From Caulobacter sp. 17J80-11 (GTDB lineage Bacteria > Pseudomonadota > Alphaproteobacteria > Caulobacterales > Caulobacteraceae), in contig NZ_JACSJI010000006.1 in the NCBI RefSeq assembly GCF_014349105.1, forward strand, positions 124,001 through 188,000: 64,000 nt of DNA. The letters are read 5' to 3'. The notes below the pieces were generated by a model that saw nothing but the letters and a program-made list of their open reading frames with translations, searched no databases and was not told the DNA's origin. Both the position numbers and the translations under genes were made by a program. Shown here piece after piece: positions 8,642 to 21,881 of the stretch. How positions within the stretch are numbered: position 1 is the stretch's first letter; the number at the start of each line of letters is the position of its first letter.

Positions 8642-8700
8642 GTTTATAAACCGTAAAGCTTGGCGTATCGTCCCGTCAGCCGCCGGGAGGCGGACGGGAC
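8642..8700. promoter_or_regulatory. AT-rich palindrome and stem-loop between array members 1 and 2
   Basis: GTTTATAAAC (8642-8651) is a perfect ten-base palindrome and unusually AT-rich for this sequence. It is followed by a branched hairpin with outer arms GTCCCGT (8670-8676) and ACGGGAC (8694-8700) and an inner CCGCC/GGCGG stem. It could be a promoter/operator for the downstream five genes or an attenuating hairpin. Confidence 0.4.
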
Positions 8701-8736
8701 CAGGGGCGCGGCCGAAGCCGCGGGGTCGAGGGTGGC

Positions 8737-9570
8737 ATGAGTGGTGGTCGTAGATTGCCCGTCTGGGCGTGTCTGGGCGAAGCGGTCCGGTTCCTGCCCC
8801 GGGCCTGGAGCGGCGCGTGGGCGGCCCTGATCCTGATCGGCCTGGCGGTCGGCGCGCCGGTGGTGCTGGCCGAGAGCGGCTGGCTGCGGGCGAACGCGTG
8901 GGCGTCCGCGCCGATCGTGCTCGCCGCGGTCGCGGCCGCCCTGGTCGCCGACGGCGCGCTTTATCGCCTGGGGGTGTTCGGCGCGGACGCCCGCCGCGAG
9001 GGTCTGGGCGTGGCCGGCCTGCAGTTCGGCCGGCCGGAGCTGCGCCTGCTGGCGGCGCGGCTCCTGATCGATCTGTTCCTGCTGATGATCGGCATCGCCT
9101 CGGTGGTGGTGCTGGCCGTCGCCCTGACCGCCGGCGGGCTGGGCGAGGTGGACTTCGCGACGGTGCGCTCGCTCGCCGACCTGCGCGAGCTGGCCGGGCC
9201 GGTGGAGCTCGTCGTGACCGGCGCCCTCGTCGCCGGGATCGCGGCGGTGTTCCTGCTGCTGAGCGTCCGCTTCTCGCTTTACGGCGCCGCCACCCTGGGG
9301 CGCCGCCGGATCGTCGCCCTCAACGCCCTCGGCGTCGCCGAGGGCGCCTTCTGGCCGCTGCTGCTCGGCATCGTGCTGGTCTCCCTGCCGGCGACGGCCC
9401 TGTTCGTCTGGCAGCACTGCGTCTCCGGCCTCACCGGGCGCAACCTACTGATTTTCCACGGGCTGCAGGCCCTGGCGTACGCGTTCGTCCAGAAACCGCT
9501 CACCGCCGGGTTCCTCAGCGCCGCCTATCGACGCCTGGAGTACCTGCCGGCCGGGCCCGACGGGAAATGA
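8737..9570 (+). CDS. Polytopic membrane protein, paralog array member 2 (type B)
   Basis: 277 residues with about six hydrophobic segments. It differs from its neighbours at the N terminus (WACLGEAVRFLPRAWSGAW) and has ALYRLGVFGADARREGLGV and LQFGRPELRLLAARLLID where type A members have the RAVL...GFxYLRLGxDEL block. VRFSLYGAATLGRRRI and EGAFWPLLLG keep the second shared block. Its closest relative in the array is member 6 (12423-13295). The ATG at 8737 comes after GAGGGTGGC. Member 3 begins four bases after its stop. Function unknown. Confidence 0.82.
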   Translation: MSGGRRLPVWACLGEAVRFLPRAWSGAWAALILIGLAVGAPVVLAESGWLRANAWASAPIVLAAVAAALVADGALYRLGVFGADARREGLGVAGLQFGRPELRLLAARLLIDLFLLMIGIASVVVLAVALTAGGLGEVDFATVRSLADLRELAGPVELVVTGALVAGIAAVFLLLSVRFSLYGAATLGRRRIVALNALGVAEGAFWPLLLGIVLVSLPATALFVWQHCVSGLTGRNLLIFHGLQALAYAFVQKPLTAGFLSAAYRRLEYLPAGPDGK

Positions 9571-9574
9571 CTTC

Positions 9575-10522
9575 ATGGCGACCTTTTCGATAAGCGACGC
9601 CCTAGAGGCGGGCTTCAACGTGATCCGCCGGCGGCCGGTCTCGCTGCTGGCCTGGGGGCTGGTCTATTTCGTGCTGGCGGTGCTGCCGAGCGCGGCCCTG
9701 TTCTCCCTGGTCGGCGGCGACATCTTCGAGGTCTTTCGCACGGCGGGGGCCGGGGGACGTCCGGAGCCGGACCTTGAGTCCCTGGTGCGCGTGAACAGCA
9801 CCCTGACCCTGTATCAGCCGATCGCCTTCCTGGCCGCGATCGCCGGGCGCGCCATCCTGACTTCGGCCGTATTCCGAGCGGTCCTCGAGCCTCAGAACCG
9901 CGGCTTCTTCTACCTGCGCCTGGGCAAGGACGAGCTGTGGCAGGCCCTGGTGTTCCTCTGCCTCTACGTCCTGCTGTTCATAGCCGCCTTCGCCATGGCG
10001 ATGGGCGGTGCGGCCGCCGGCGCGGTGGTCTGGCTGCTGGGCGGCCTGGCCGCGGCGCCCTGGGCGGGGGTGATCCGCGCCGTCGGCCTGACGGCGGTGG
10101 TCCTGACCTCGGTGGGCGCGCTGATCTGGGTCGGCCTGCGCCTGTCGCTGGCCCCGCCGATGACCTTCGCGGACCGGACCTTCCGCCTGTTCGAGTCCTG
10201 GACCCTGACCCGCGGCCAGGGCGGACGCCTGTTCGGTCTGGCGGTGCTGATCCTGGTGGTCGTTCTCGTCATCGAAATGGTGGTGGGCGCGCTGGGCTGG
10301 GCCGCCGTGCTCGGCTTCGGCGTCGACGGCGGGTTCGATCCGCACCGCTTCCAGGCCTTCTTCCAGCAGCCGATGGAAGCGTGGATATCCGAACTGCTGC
10401 CCGCGATCCTGGCGTTCTCGTTCCTGCTGTCGCTGGTGACGGCGGCGCTCTACGCCATCGTCACGGCCCCGTGGGCGGTGGCCTACCGCCAGCTCGGCGC
10501 CCCTCAGACCGAGGGGGCCTGA
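9575..10522 (+). CDS. Polytopic membrane protein, paralog array member 3 (type A)
   Basis: 315 residues. The type A pattern is clear: FSISDALEAGFNVIRRRPVSLLAWGLVYF, then RAVLEPQNRGFFYLRLGKDELWQ, then VGLRLSLAPPMTFADRTFR with FESWTLTRGQGG, and a C-terminal AVAYRQLGAP. It has about six membrane segments, no signal peptide and no catalytic motif I recognise. It is tightly linked on both sides (4 bases after member 2, 1 base before member 4), so members 2-4 are translated from one message. Confidence 0.85.
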   Translation: MATFSISDALEAGFNVIRRRPVSLLAWGLVYFVLAVLPSAALFSLVGGDIFEVFRTAGAGGRPEPDLESLVRVNSTLTLYQPIAFLAAIAGRAILTSAVFRAVLEPQNRGFFYLRLGKDELWQALVFLCLYVLLFIAAFAMAMGGAAAGAVVWLLGGLAAAPWAGVIRAVGLTAVVLTSVGALIWVGLRLSLAPPMTFADRTFRLFESWTLTRGQGGRLFGLAVLILVVVLVIEMVVGALGWAAVLGFGVDGGFDPHRFQAFFQQPMEAWISELLPAILAFSFLLSLVTAALYAIVTAPWAVAYRQLGAPQTEGA

Positions 10523-10523
10523 G

Positions 10524-11417
10524 ATGAGCTTTTCGATCTCGCACACGGGGCTGGAAGGCTTTCGCCTGATCGGGCGCCGGCCGGTGTCGGTGGCGCTCTG
10601 GGCCCTGGTGATGCTGGTGTTCTGCGCGGCGATCGTCGCGCTGTTCCTCGCCGTCGCCTGGCCGACCCTGGCCGCACTAGACGGGCTGAAGGACGAGACC
10701 CTGGGGCACGCCGAAGCGCTGCGGCTGTTCGGTCCGCTGGCCCTGGCCGTCGCCGCCGTCCTGCCGGTCGCCCTGCTGATGAAGGGCGTGCTGCTGGCCG
10801 CGCTGTTCCGGGCCGTGCTCAAGCCTGAAAAGGTCGGGTTCGGCTATCTGCGGCTGGGCGGGGACGAGCTGCGGCAGGTCGCGGTCGCCCTGCTGCAATC
10901 CCTGATCGCCATCGTCCTCGTTTTCGGTCCGGTCTTCGCGATCGTGCACCTGAACCTGGCCTTCCCGTTCACGGCCGGCCAATGGGCCCTGGGCGTGCTG
11001 GCCTGCGTCGCGGCCTTCCTGCTGTACATATGGGTCGGCGTGCGCCTGTCGCTGGCCGGACCGATGACGCTCGCGGCCGGTCGGGTGCGGTTCTGGAAGT
11101 CGTGGACGCTCACGCGAGGCCGGTTCTGGCCGCTGCTGGCCATGTTCCTGCTCGCCAACATCCTGGCCATGGTGATCTATTTCGTGGGCGACATGGTCGC
11201 CGAGGCCGCCCTGGCCTCCTCCGGCGTCCCATTCCACTTCAGCTACGACACCGACCACCTGCCGCCCTTGGCCGAGCTCGCGCTCACGTCGAAGGCCTGC
11301 ATCGGCCTGGGCGTCTATTTCCTGTTGCAGATGGTGCTCGCGGCGTTGCAGTTCGTCGTCGCCTACGCGCCGCAGGCGGGGGCTTACCGCGACCTGACGT
11401 CGGCGCGGGAAGCGTAA
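10524..11417 (+). CDS. Polytopic membrane protein, paralog array member 4 (type A)
   Basis: 297 residues. It starts SFSISHTGLEGFRLIGRRPVSVALWALV, has RAVLKPEKVGFGYLRLGGDELRQ, then VGVRLSLAGPMTLAAGRVRFWKSWTLTRGRFWPLL, and ends AYAPQAGAYRDLTS. This copy gives the cleanest form of the shared motifs and is most like member 5. There are about six hydrophobic stretches. The start codon lies one base after the member 3 stop, with GAGGGGGCC at the end of that gene as ribosome binding site. Confidence 0.85.
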   Translation: MSFSISHTGLEGFRLIGRRPVSVALWALVMLVFCAAIVALFLAVAWPTLAALDGLKDETLGHAEALRLFGPLALAVAAVLPVALLMKGVLLAALFRAVLKPEKVGFGYLRLGGDELRQVAVALLQSLIAIVLVFGPVFAIVHLNLAFPFTAGQWALGVLACVAAFLLYIWVGVRLSLAGPMTLAAGRVRFWKSWTLTRGRFWPLLAMFLLANILAMVIYFVGDMVAEAALASSGVPFHFSYDTDHLPPLAELALTSKACIGLGVYFLLQMVLAALQFVVAYAPQAGAYRDLTSAREA

Positions 11418-11496
11418 GGCGCGCGGCCGAACGTCCGGCCTGCTCGCTTGTTGTTTCCGGGCCCGTGCGGCCCGCAGTTCGCTCTGGAGACCAGAC

Positions 11497-12375
11497 ATGG
11501 CGTTTTCCGCCACCGACGCGGCGTTCGAGGGCTTTCGCCTGACCCGCGAGAAGCCGTTGGCGGTGGTGGGCTGGGCGGTCTTCTACGTCGTGGCGACCGC
11601 CCTGGCCGGCGCCCTGATGGTGATGGCGGCGGGCCCGGGCGCGCTTGAGACGCTCGGGCCGAAGGCGCAGCCGGCCACGCTGGCGGAGGCGGTGAAGGCG
11701 CTCGAGGCGCTCGTCCCGTTCGCCGCCGTCGGCGGGTTGGCCTGGCTGTTGATCGGCAGCGTGGCCAAGGCGGCGGTGTACCGGGCCGTGCTGCGGCCGC
11801 AGGACGGCCGCTTCGCCTATCTCCGGCTCGGCGCCGACGAACTTCGGCTGATGCTGGTCACCCTGGTCCTGGTCCTGGTCGGGGCCGTCCTGCTCGCCGG
11901 CCTGGTGGCGGCCGCCGGCGTCGCGGACGGCGTGGCCGGTCCGGCCGCGGCCGGCGTGGTGGGCGTGATCGGCTTCCTGGTGATCGTCGCGCTCGGCGTC
12001 GTCTGGAGCGTGCGGCTGTCGCTCGCCGCGGCCATGACCTTCGCCCAGAAGCGGGTGAGGATCTTCCAGTCGTGGACCCTGACCCGGGGCTGGTTCTGGC
12101 CGCTGCTGGGCATGTACGTGCTGGTCGCGGCGCTCTACGTGGTCGTGCTGCTGCTGGGCTCGACCATCATCATCGCCCTGGTGATGATCCTGGGCGGCGG
12201 CTTCCACGCGCTGGAGGCGGTCAGCAACCCGGATCTGGGCGATCTCGGGCCGGGCCTGTGGGCGGCCTTCGCCGTCTACCTGCTCGGCAACATCGTGCTC
12301 GCGGCGCTGCAACTGGCGATCGCCTACGCGCCTCAGGCGTTCGCCTATCGAGAACTGGCGGGCGAGGGGGCCTGA
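11497..12375 (+). CDS. Polytopic membrane protein, paralog array member 5 (type A)
   Basis: 292 residues. It begins AFSATDAAFEGFRLTREKPLAVVGWAVFY, carries RAVLRPQDGRFAYLRLGADELRL, then VRLSLAAAMTFAQKRVRIFQSWTLTRGWFWPLL, and ends AYAPQAFAYRELAG. It has about six hydrophobic segments and no known domain that I can name. The ATG at 11497 follows CTCTGGAGACC, a good ribosome binding site. A 79-base gap separates it from member 4, so it may have its own promoter. Confidence 0.85.
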   Translation: MAFSATDAAFEGFRLTREKPLAVVGWAVFYVVATALAGALMVMAAGPGALETLGPKAQPATLAEAVKALEALVPFAAVGGLAWLLIGSVAKAAVYRAVLRPQDGRFAYLRLGADELRLMLVTLVLVLVGAVLLAGLVAAAGVADGVAGPAAAGVVGVIGFLVIVALGVVWSVRLSLAAAMTFAQKRVRIFQSWTLTRGWFWPLLGMYVLVAALYVVVLLLGSTIIIALVMILGGGFHALEAVSNPDLGDLGPGLWAAFAVYLLGNIVLAALQLAIAYAPQAFAYRELAGEGA

Positions 12376-12422
12376 TCGCGCGGAATCGCGTTATCGGCAA
12401 GCGCGAGCCTGCGGAGGAAGTC

Positions 12423-13291
12423 GTGGCCCAGAATAAGTTCGGCGTGTTGGATGCGGTCGGGCACGCGGTGTTGTTCGCCAAGGCGAACTGGAGGTCCGCG
12501 TTCGGCGCGCTCACCCTCGTCGCCGTCACCACCGGAGCGACCATGGCGGCCCCGTATCTGGGCGCGCCGCAATTGACCCTGCCGGCGGTGGTGGCTTCCG
12601 CGCTCGCCGGGTGCGTGGCCTACGGCGCGCTCTATCGCCGGGCCTTCGCCCACGAGCATCCGGGAGACTCGGGTTTCCGCACCGGGCCGGGCGGCCTGCA
12701 GTGGGGCAAGCCGGAGTGGCGGCTGCTGGGCGCCGGGGCGTATCTGCTGGCCGTGATGGCCGCCCTGATGCTGGCGACGTTCGCGGTCATGGTGGCGATC
12801 GTCTTCGCCGGCGGCGGCGGTCCCGTCCTGCAAAGCCTCAGCCCGAGCGCTTCGCCGGAAGCGGTGTCTGAAGCGCTGATGAAGGTGCTTCCCGCGCAGT
12901 CCTCGGCTCTGCTGAGCCTGGTCGTGCTGGTCTTCCTCGTCCTGGTTTTCTGGCTGGGAATCCGCCTGTCGCTTTACCAGGCCGCCGTCGTCGCCGAAGA
13001 GCGGGTCGTGCTGTTCCGGAGCTGGACGCTGACCAAGGGGCGGTTCTGGCTCGTGTTCGCGTCCACCGTCCTGGTCAGCCTGCCGAGCTTGACCGCCTCA
13101 GCCGTCACGACCGCGGTCGAGCGCGCGCTGGGTATGCCGGGCGCTAACGGCGCGCCGGTCCTGCCGCTGGGCGCGGTGCTGGCCGTCTCCGTCTTGACCG
13201 CCGTGGTGGCGGGGTACGTGCAGCTGCCGCTCGCGACCGGGCTGTACGCCGAGCTCTACCGCCGACTGCGGTCGGACGCGGCGCAGCGGGG

Positions 13292-13295
<4 letters not shown>
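12423..13295 (+). CDS. Polytopic membrane protein, paralog array member 6 (type B)
   Basis: 290 residues from a GTG at 12423, chosen because GGAGGAAG at 12413-12420 sits directly in front and the frame further upstream is only the shadow of member 5. Like member 2 it has a divergent N terminus ([23 protein letters not shown]), [10 protein letters not shown] and [15 protein letters not shown], but it retains [32 protein letters not shown]. About six membrane segments. It is the last gene of the array, and its stop overlaps the convergent uvrA stop by four bases. Confidence 0.83.
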
Positions 13296-16177
<2,882 letters not shown>

Positions 16178-16260
16178 GGGGCTCTTCGAAATACGCGCCG
16201 TACGGCTGGCCGAACGACGTAACGCCCGGGATGTAGTGCCGAGACTCGCGTTTTGCACAA

Positions 16261-16275
16261 GAACATTTTGCGAAC
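16261..16275 (-). promoter_or_regulatory. LexA binding site (SOS box) for uvrA
   Basis: On the minus strand the bases read GTTCGCAAAATGTTC, a perfect match to the alphaproteobacterial LexA box GTTC-N7-GTTC. It lies 84 bases upstream of the uvrA start and 120 bases upstream of the divergent ParA-like gene. uvrA is a standard SOS gene, so this assignment is well supported. Control of the divergent gene is only a possibility. Confidence 0.9.
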
Positions 16276-16325
16276 GCGTGCGGCTTGGCGTCGCGCCGTT
16301 CGGAGAATCACGTTCAATAAGATCG

Positions 16326-16339
16326 TTAACGCGCGTTAA
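16326..16339. promoter_or_regulatory. Perfect 14-bp palindrome upstream of the ParA-like gene
   Basis: TTAACGCGCGTTAA is fully self-complementary and ends 56 bases before the start of the ParA-like gene. The TTAA half-sites are spaced six bases apart, one short of the CtrA consensus (N7), so it may be a site for another dimeric regulator. Confidence 0.4.
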
Positions 16340-16395
16340 TGCGCGGCTCCTCAGTGCATTCCGTTCAACCCAGTCGCCTTCTTCAGGGGGGGAGA

Positions 16396-17082
16396 ATGCG
16401 TACTCTGGCCGTGCTGTCCCGCAAGGGCGGAACCGGAAAGACCACCGTCGCCGTCCAGATCGCCGTGGCGGCGTCCAAGGCGAAGCGCCGCGTCGTCGTC
16501 GCCGACCTCGACCCGCAGCGCTCGGCGCTGGACTGGCGTCGCGAGCGCATCGGCGACGGTCCGCGCGTGATCGAGGCCAAGGCCGGCGGCCTGTTCACGC
16601 TCAAACAGGCGGAGCAGCGGGCCGGCACCGACCTGCTGGTGCTCGACACCCGTTCCTCACACGATCAGGAGTCGGCCGAAGCCGCGCGCGAAGCGGACTT
16701 CTGCGTGATCGTCACCCGCCCGTGCTTCTTCGACGTGCGCTCGATCCAGCGCACGGCCGAGCTGGTCAACAACCTGCGCAAGCCCGCCTTCATCGTGCTG
16801 AACCAGGCCCCCTCGCGCCGCAATGGCGAGGAGCCGAGGCTGATCCGCGAGACGGTGGAGATGCTGGACTCCTACGGCCTGCCGGTCGCCCCGGTCGGCC
16901 TGCGCTACCGCGCCGCCTACCAGACCGCGGTGCGCGCCGGCCTCGCCGCCCAGGAGATGGACCCCGACAGCCTGGCCGCCTTCGAGATCAACGCCCTGTG
17001 GCGTCACCTCAAGCGCGAGATCTGGCCGGTGCAGCCCAAGACCGCGCAGCCGGTCGTCGAGCGGATGCTGGGCGCCGCCTGA
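16396..17082 (+). CDS. ParA/MinD-family ATPase, orphan
   Basis: 228 residues starting [21 protein letters not shown], a deviant Walker A with the signature lysine of ParA/MinD proteins, followed by [15 protein letters not shown] (A' motif) and [11 protein letters not shown] (Walker B). No ParB gene or obvious centromere lies nearby, so it is not the chromosome segregation pair. Such orphan ParA proteins position varied cargos or act as regulators. The ATG at 16396 has a strong ribosome binding site (GGGGGGAG, 16387-16394). It is divergent from uvrA, with the SOS box between them. Confidence 0.88.
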   Translation: MRTLAVLSRKGGTGKTTVAVQIAVAASKAKRRVVVADLDPQRSALDWRRERIGDGPRVIEAKAGGLFTLKQAEQRAGTDLLVLDTRSSHDQESAEAAREADFCVIVTRPCFFDVRSIQRTAELVNNLRKPAFIVLNQAPSRRNGEEPRLIRETVEMLDSYGLPVAPVGLRYRAAYQTAVRAGLAAQEMDPDSLAAFEINALWRHLKREIWPVQPKTAQPVVERMLGAA

Positions 17083-17139
17083 GGCTCAAAGGTCCGGTTC
17101 GGCCGGCGGCGTCGACGCGTCGAACACAGCCGACAGCAG

Positions 17140-17166
17140 GCACGCCCGGTCGTGACCCGGGCGTGC
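17140..17166. terminator. Strong hairpin after the ParA-like gene, possible terminator
   Basis: GCACGCCCGG (17140-17149) pairs perfectly with CCGGGCGTGC (17157-17166) across a seven-base loop. There is no T-run, so termination would be Rho-dependent or the hairpin may stabilise the 3' end. The rest of the gap up to 17322 holds no gene that I can support. Confidence 0.45.
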
Positions 17167-17380
17167 GGCCCGGCCGGATGGGCGCCGAGCGCGTCCTGGA
17201 CGTGCACCATCTCGCGATAGGTCGGGCGTGCGCCGCGGCCTCTGGTCGGCCGAAGCTCGATCCGGGCTTGCGCCGGGGCCGTTCGCCCCTAAGTTACGCC
17301 TCCCGCATCCGAGGAGAAGACGATGATCGAAGCGCTGGAAACCGGCACCGCCCTTTCCCGCCCTTGCTTCGAGTCTCGTC

Positions 17381-18967
<1,587 letters not shown>

Positions 18968-19060
18968 CCGCCGTGCGCGCATCCTTCGCGCCTCTGGGAC
19001 GTTGCTTTTGCGGGCTGTTCGCAATGCGCCGCCCACGGGCGGCCGGCAGGAAATGCCGCC

Positions 19061-19867
19061 ATGACCCACGGACTGACGTCGGCCGATTTCGAGGCGCACT
19101 GGCCGCGACCGGAGGTGCGCCGAATTTCCGTAAAGGATCTGCGCGCGGTGCTGGCTGCCGGTTGGCGGGACTTCAAGGCCGCGCCCACCCAACTGCTGCT
19201 GCTGGGCGCCATCTACGCGGTGATCGGCCTGATCGCCGCCCGCGTCGCCTTCGGCGCGAAGCTTCTGCCCATGCTTTACCCGCTGGTCGCGGGCCTGGGC
19301 CTGGTCGGGCCGTTCCTGACCGTGGGATTCTGCGAGCTGAGCCGGCGGCGCGAGCACGGCCTGCCGGTGTCCTGGCGCAACGTGTTCGACGTGTTCGGCT
19401 CGTCCCAGGTCGGCGCGATTTGCGGCCTGGGCGCGGTGCTGCTCGGGATTTTCGTGCTGTGGGTGGGCGCGGCCGCGTCAGTCTACGCCGCCACCTTCGG
19501 CCCGGCGCCGGTCACACACATGGATTTCCTGGGCCGGCTGTTCACGACCCCTGAAGGCTGGCGTCTGGTGGTGCTGGGCAACGCCGTGGGCCTGTTGTTC
19601 GCGGTGGTGGCGCTCAGCCTCACCGTCGTGGCCTTCCCGGTGCTGATCGACCGGCACGTCGGCCCGTTCGTCGCGGTGGAGACCTCGCTGCGGGTGATGC
19701 GCGCCAATCCCGGGCCGATGGCGGTCTGGGGGCTGATCATCCTGGCCGCGCTGGCGCTGGGCTCGCTGCCGCTGTTCGTCGGCCTGGCGGTGGTGGTCCC
19801 GGTGCTGGGCCACGCCACCTGGCACCTCTATCGCCGCACCGTGGTGTGGGAAGACGCCCGGCTGTGA
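19061..19867 (+). CDS. DUF2189-like integral membrane protein
   Basis: 268 residues. A cytoplasmic N terminus (RRISVKDLRAVLAAGWRDFKAAPTQLLL) leads into about six membrane segments, including YPLVAGLGLVGPFLTVGFCELSRRREHG and the conserved AFPVLIDRHVGPFVAVETSLRVMRANP. This arrangement matches the DUF2189 family, whose function is unknown. The ATG at 19061 is preceded by GGCAGGAAATGCC. The gene converges on flbY with eight bases between the stops. It is not part of the six-paralog array, though it shares the general many-helix form. Confidence 0.8.
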   Translation: MTHGLTSADFEAHWPRPEVRRISVKDLRAVLAAGWRDFKAAPTQLLLLGAIYAVIGLIAARVAFGAKLLPMLYPLVAGLGLVGPFLTVGFCELSRRREHGLPVSWRNVFDVFGSSQVGAICGLGAVLLGIFVLWVGAAASVYAATFGPAPVTHMDFLGRLFTTPEGWRLVVLGNAVGLLFAVVALSLTVVAFPVLIDRHVGPFVAVETSLRVMRANPGPMAVWGLIILAALALGSLPLFVGLAVVVPVLGHATWHLYRRTVVWEDARL

Positions 19868-19875
19868 GCGGGGCC

Positions 19876-20316
19876 TCAGGCCTGCTTGTTGAGCGCGACC
19901 GCGCGGCTGTCGCCGACCGTCGCGCGGGCGCCCGGGCCGTAGCCGGTCCCCGCCGCCCGGGCCGAGGCGACCTCACGGGCCACCGTCTGCACCAGGCCTT
20001 CGGTGATGGCCTTGGCGGCGGCCAGGGCGTGCGAGTGGCGCTCCAGCATGGTCTCGAACGCGCGGGTGGCCTCGACGAGTTGAAGGCGCATCGCCTTGGG
20101 CGCCCCGGCCACCAGGTCCGGATTGGCCTTCACCCGCATCGACTCGTGCCGGTACAGGTTGGCCAGCCGTCCAGTCTCTTCCAGCCCTGCGGCCGCGTCC
20201 TGCGGACGGCGCGCCTCGAACAGGGCGGCTTCCTCGGCCAGTCGGCCGGTCAGCTGCTCGGTCAGGGCGATCAGCTGCTGCACGCGGTCGGCGGCGTCGA
20301 TGGCGGCGAGGGTCAC
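19876..20316 (-). CDS. flbY: Flagellar protein FlbY
   Basis: 146 residues, mostly alpha-helical, with a central LANLYRHESMRVKANPDLV and ETMLERHSHALAAAKAITEGLV. It lies third in a flgI-cheL-flbY operon, the gene order described for Caulobacter, and the assignment rests largely on that context. Its exact role is not known; length and helical character recall FlgN-type flagellar chaperones. The start is a GTG at 20316 overlapping the cheL stop (GTGA), which implies translational coupling. Confidence 0.82.
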   Translation of the reverse strand: MTLAAIDAADRVQQLIALTEQLTGRLAEEAALFEARRPQDAAAGLEETGRLANLYRHESMRVKANPDLVAGAPKAMRLQLVEATRAFETMLERHSHALAAAKAITEGLVQTVAREVASARAAGTGYGPGARATVGDSRAVALNKQA

Positions 20317-20630
20317 TGGTCCAGTCCCTGGAGCTTGAGGAGGTCGCGCGTGACGGAGTCGGCCAGGCCCACGCCGCCGGCCTTCACCGTCTGCTTGGCC
20401 ATGGCGTCGACCAGGAACGACTTGAACGCCGCCTCGCCCTGGCCGCCGCCGAACGGGCCGTCGCTCTCCAGGCTGGAGAACACCGGCTGCAGCAGGGCCG
20501 ACAGGAAGGTCGCCTCGAAGTCTTCGGCGGCCTTGCGGACGTCGGCGGGGACGGCGGTCTTCGACGCGGTCGCGCCGCGCACGCCCTGCAGCACGTCCAG
20601 CGGAAGGGAGGAGGCGGCGAGGTTGCTCAT
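20313..20630 (-). CDS. cheL: CheL / FlgJ N-terminal-like rod-binding protein
   Basis: 105 residues with the rod-binding (FlgJ N-terminal) core: VRKAAEDFEATFLSALLQPVF and then AAFKSFLVDAMAKQTVKAGGVGLAD. It lacks the muramidase domain found in enterobacterial FlgJ, as expected for alphaproteobacterial CheL. It acts in assembly of the flagellar rod and P ring in the periplasm. The ATG at 20630 overlaps the flgI stop (TGATG), and its own stop overlaps the flbY GTG, so the three genes are coupled. Confidence 0.93.
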   Translation of the reverse strand: MSNLAASSLPLDVLQGVRGATASKTAVPADVRKAAEDFEATFLSALLQPVFSSLESDGPFGGGQGEAAFKSFLVDAMAKQTVKAGGVGLADSVTRDLLKLQGLDQ

Positions 20631-21736
20631 CACATCACCTCGATGTCGGCCTGGAGCGCGCCGGCGGCCTTCACGGCCTGCAGAATGGAGATCATGTCGC
20701 GGGGCGTGACGCCCAGCTTGTTCAGCCCGTCCACCAGGGTCGACAGCGACGCGCCCGACTGGATCACCATCATCTGCCGGCCGGTCTCTTCCGAGAAGCT
20801 GACGTCCGAGCGCGGCGCCACGGCGGTCTGGCCCTGGGAGAAGGGGGCCGGCTGGCTGATCTGCGGGGTCTCCTGCACCGAGATGGTCAGGTTGCCCTGG
20901 GCGATGGCGACCTTGGACAGGCGCACGTTCTCGCCCATCACCACCACGCCGTTGACCTCGTCGATCACCACCTTGGCCGGGGCGTCGACCTCGACGTTCA
21001 GCTGCTCGACGGCGGTGAGGAAGCTGATCATGTCGGCCCCGGCCGGCGCGCGCAGGGCGACGATGGTCGGGTTCTGGGCGGCGGCCGAGCCCGGGAAGCG
21101 GGCGTTCACCGCGTCGGCGATGTGGCGGGCGGTGGTGAAGTCCGGATTGCGCAGGGTCAGGCGCACCTCCGGCAGGGAGGCCAGCGCGAACTGCACCTCG
21201 CGCTCGACCGTGGCGCCGGAAGCGATGCGGCCGGCGGTCGGCACGCCCTTGGTCACCGACGAGCCCGACGCGCCAGAGGCCGAGACCGAGCCGGTCTGCA
21301 CCGTGCCCTGGCCGACCGCATAGGCCTGGCCGTCGGCGCCCATCAGCGGGGTGACCAGCAGGGTGCCGCCCAGCAGGCTCTTGGCGTCGCCGAGCGCCGA
21401 GACCGACACGTCGATGCGCGAACCGGCCGCGGCGAAGGCCGGCAATTCGGCGGTGACCATGACGGCCGCGGCGTTCTTCGTGTTCAGGTTGGCGTCGCGG
21501 GTGTTGACCCCCAGCCGTTCCAGCATGGCCTCGAGGCTCTGCTTGGTGAAGGGCGAGTTGCGCAGGCTGTCGCCGGTGCCGTTCAGCCCGACCACGATGC
21601 CGTAGCCGACCAGCTGGTTTTCGCGCACGCCCTCGACGTCGACGATGTCCTTGATGCGCGATCCGGCGTGGGCCGGGGCGCAGGCCAGGCCCAGCGCCAG
21701 GGCGGCGAGAGCGGTGCGGACGAAGGTGCGGAGCAT
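20630..21736 (-). CDS. flgI: Flagellar P-ring protein FlgI
   Basis: 368 residues. A Sec signal peptide (MLRTFVRTALAALALGLACAPAHA) is followed by SRIKDIVDVEGVRENQLVGYGIVVGLNGTGDS, the unmistakable N terminus of mature FlgI. The C terminus GVTPRDMISILQAVKAAGALQADIEVM also fits. FlgI forms the P ring around the flagellar rod in the peptidoglycan layer. I chose the ATG at 21736 because a sigma-54 promoter at 21776-21791 would place the transcript start near 21765, excluding the earlier in-frame start at 21823. Confidence 0.96.
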   Translation of the reverse strand: MLRTFVRTALAALALGLACAPAHAGSRIKDIVDVEGVRENQLVGYGIVVGLNGTGDSLRNSPFTKQSLEAMLERLGVNTRDANLNTKNAAAVMVTAELPAFAAAGSRIDVSVSALGDAKSLLGGTLLVTPLMGADGQAYAVGQGTVQTGSVSASGASGSSVTKGVPTAGRIASGATVEREVQFALASLPEVRLTLRNPDFTTARHIADAVNARFPGSAAAQNPTIVALRAPAGADMISFLTAVEQLNVEVDAPAKVVIDEVNGVVVMGENVRLSKVAIAQGNLTISVQETPQISQPAPFSQGQTAVAPRSDVSFSEETGRQMMVIQSGASLSTLVDGLNKLGVTPRDMISILQAVKAAGALQADIEVM

Positions 21737-21775
21737 GACGCGGCGCCTGTTAAGCATGATTGCTGTGGACGGAGA

Positions 21776-21791
21776 TGCGATATCCGTGCCA
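21776..21791 (-). promoter_or_regulatory. Sigma-54 promoter of flgI-cheL-flbY
   Basis: The minus strand reads TGGCACGGATATCGCA, matching the sigma-54 consensus TGGCACG-N4-TTGCA with one mismatch and exactly ten bases between the invariant GG and GC. Class III flagellar genes of Caulobacter use this promoter type with the activator FlbD. Confidence 0.85.
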
Positions 21792-21862
21792 CCCGGCGCT
21801 GGCCGCAAAGGCTTGTCGCGCAAGGGTTTGGAGTCAGGTTCGGGCGGCGCCTCGCGCCGGGC

Positions 21863-21875
21863 GGCAAGATTTGCC
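21863..21875. promoter_or_regulatory. Palindrome resembling an FlbD-binding ftr enhancer
   Basis: GGCAA-GAT-TTGCC is a perfect palindrome about 100 bases upstream of the predicted flgI transcript start, which is the normal position for a sigma-54 enhancer. It resembles FlbD-binding ftr elements. It also lies just upstream of fliX, where FlbD could repress. Confidence 0.6.
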
Positions 21876-21881
21876 TGCTCG

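Noticed and set aside
17083-17322. Possible gene in the gap before the ABC-F gene
   Set aside because: Short frames on both strands lack ribosome binding sites or run into neighbouring genes. A strong hairpin is the only structured feature.
21737-21823. Earlier start for FlgI
   Set aside because: It would begin upstream of the sigma-54 promoter and place 29 residues before an obvious signal peptide.
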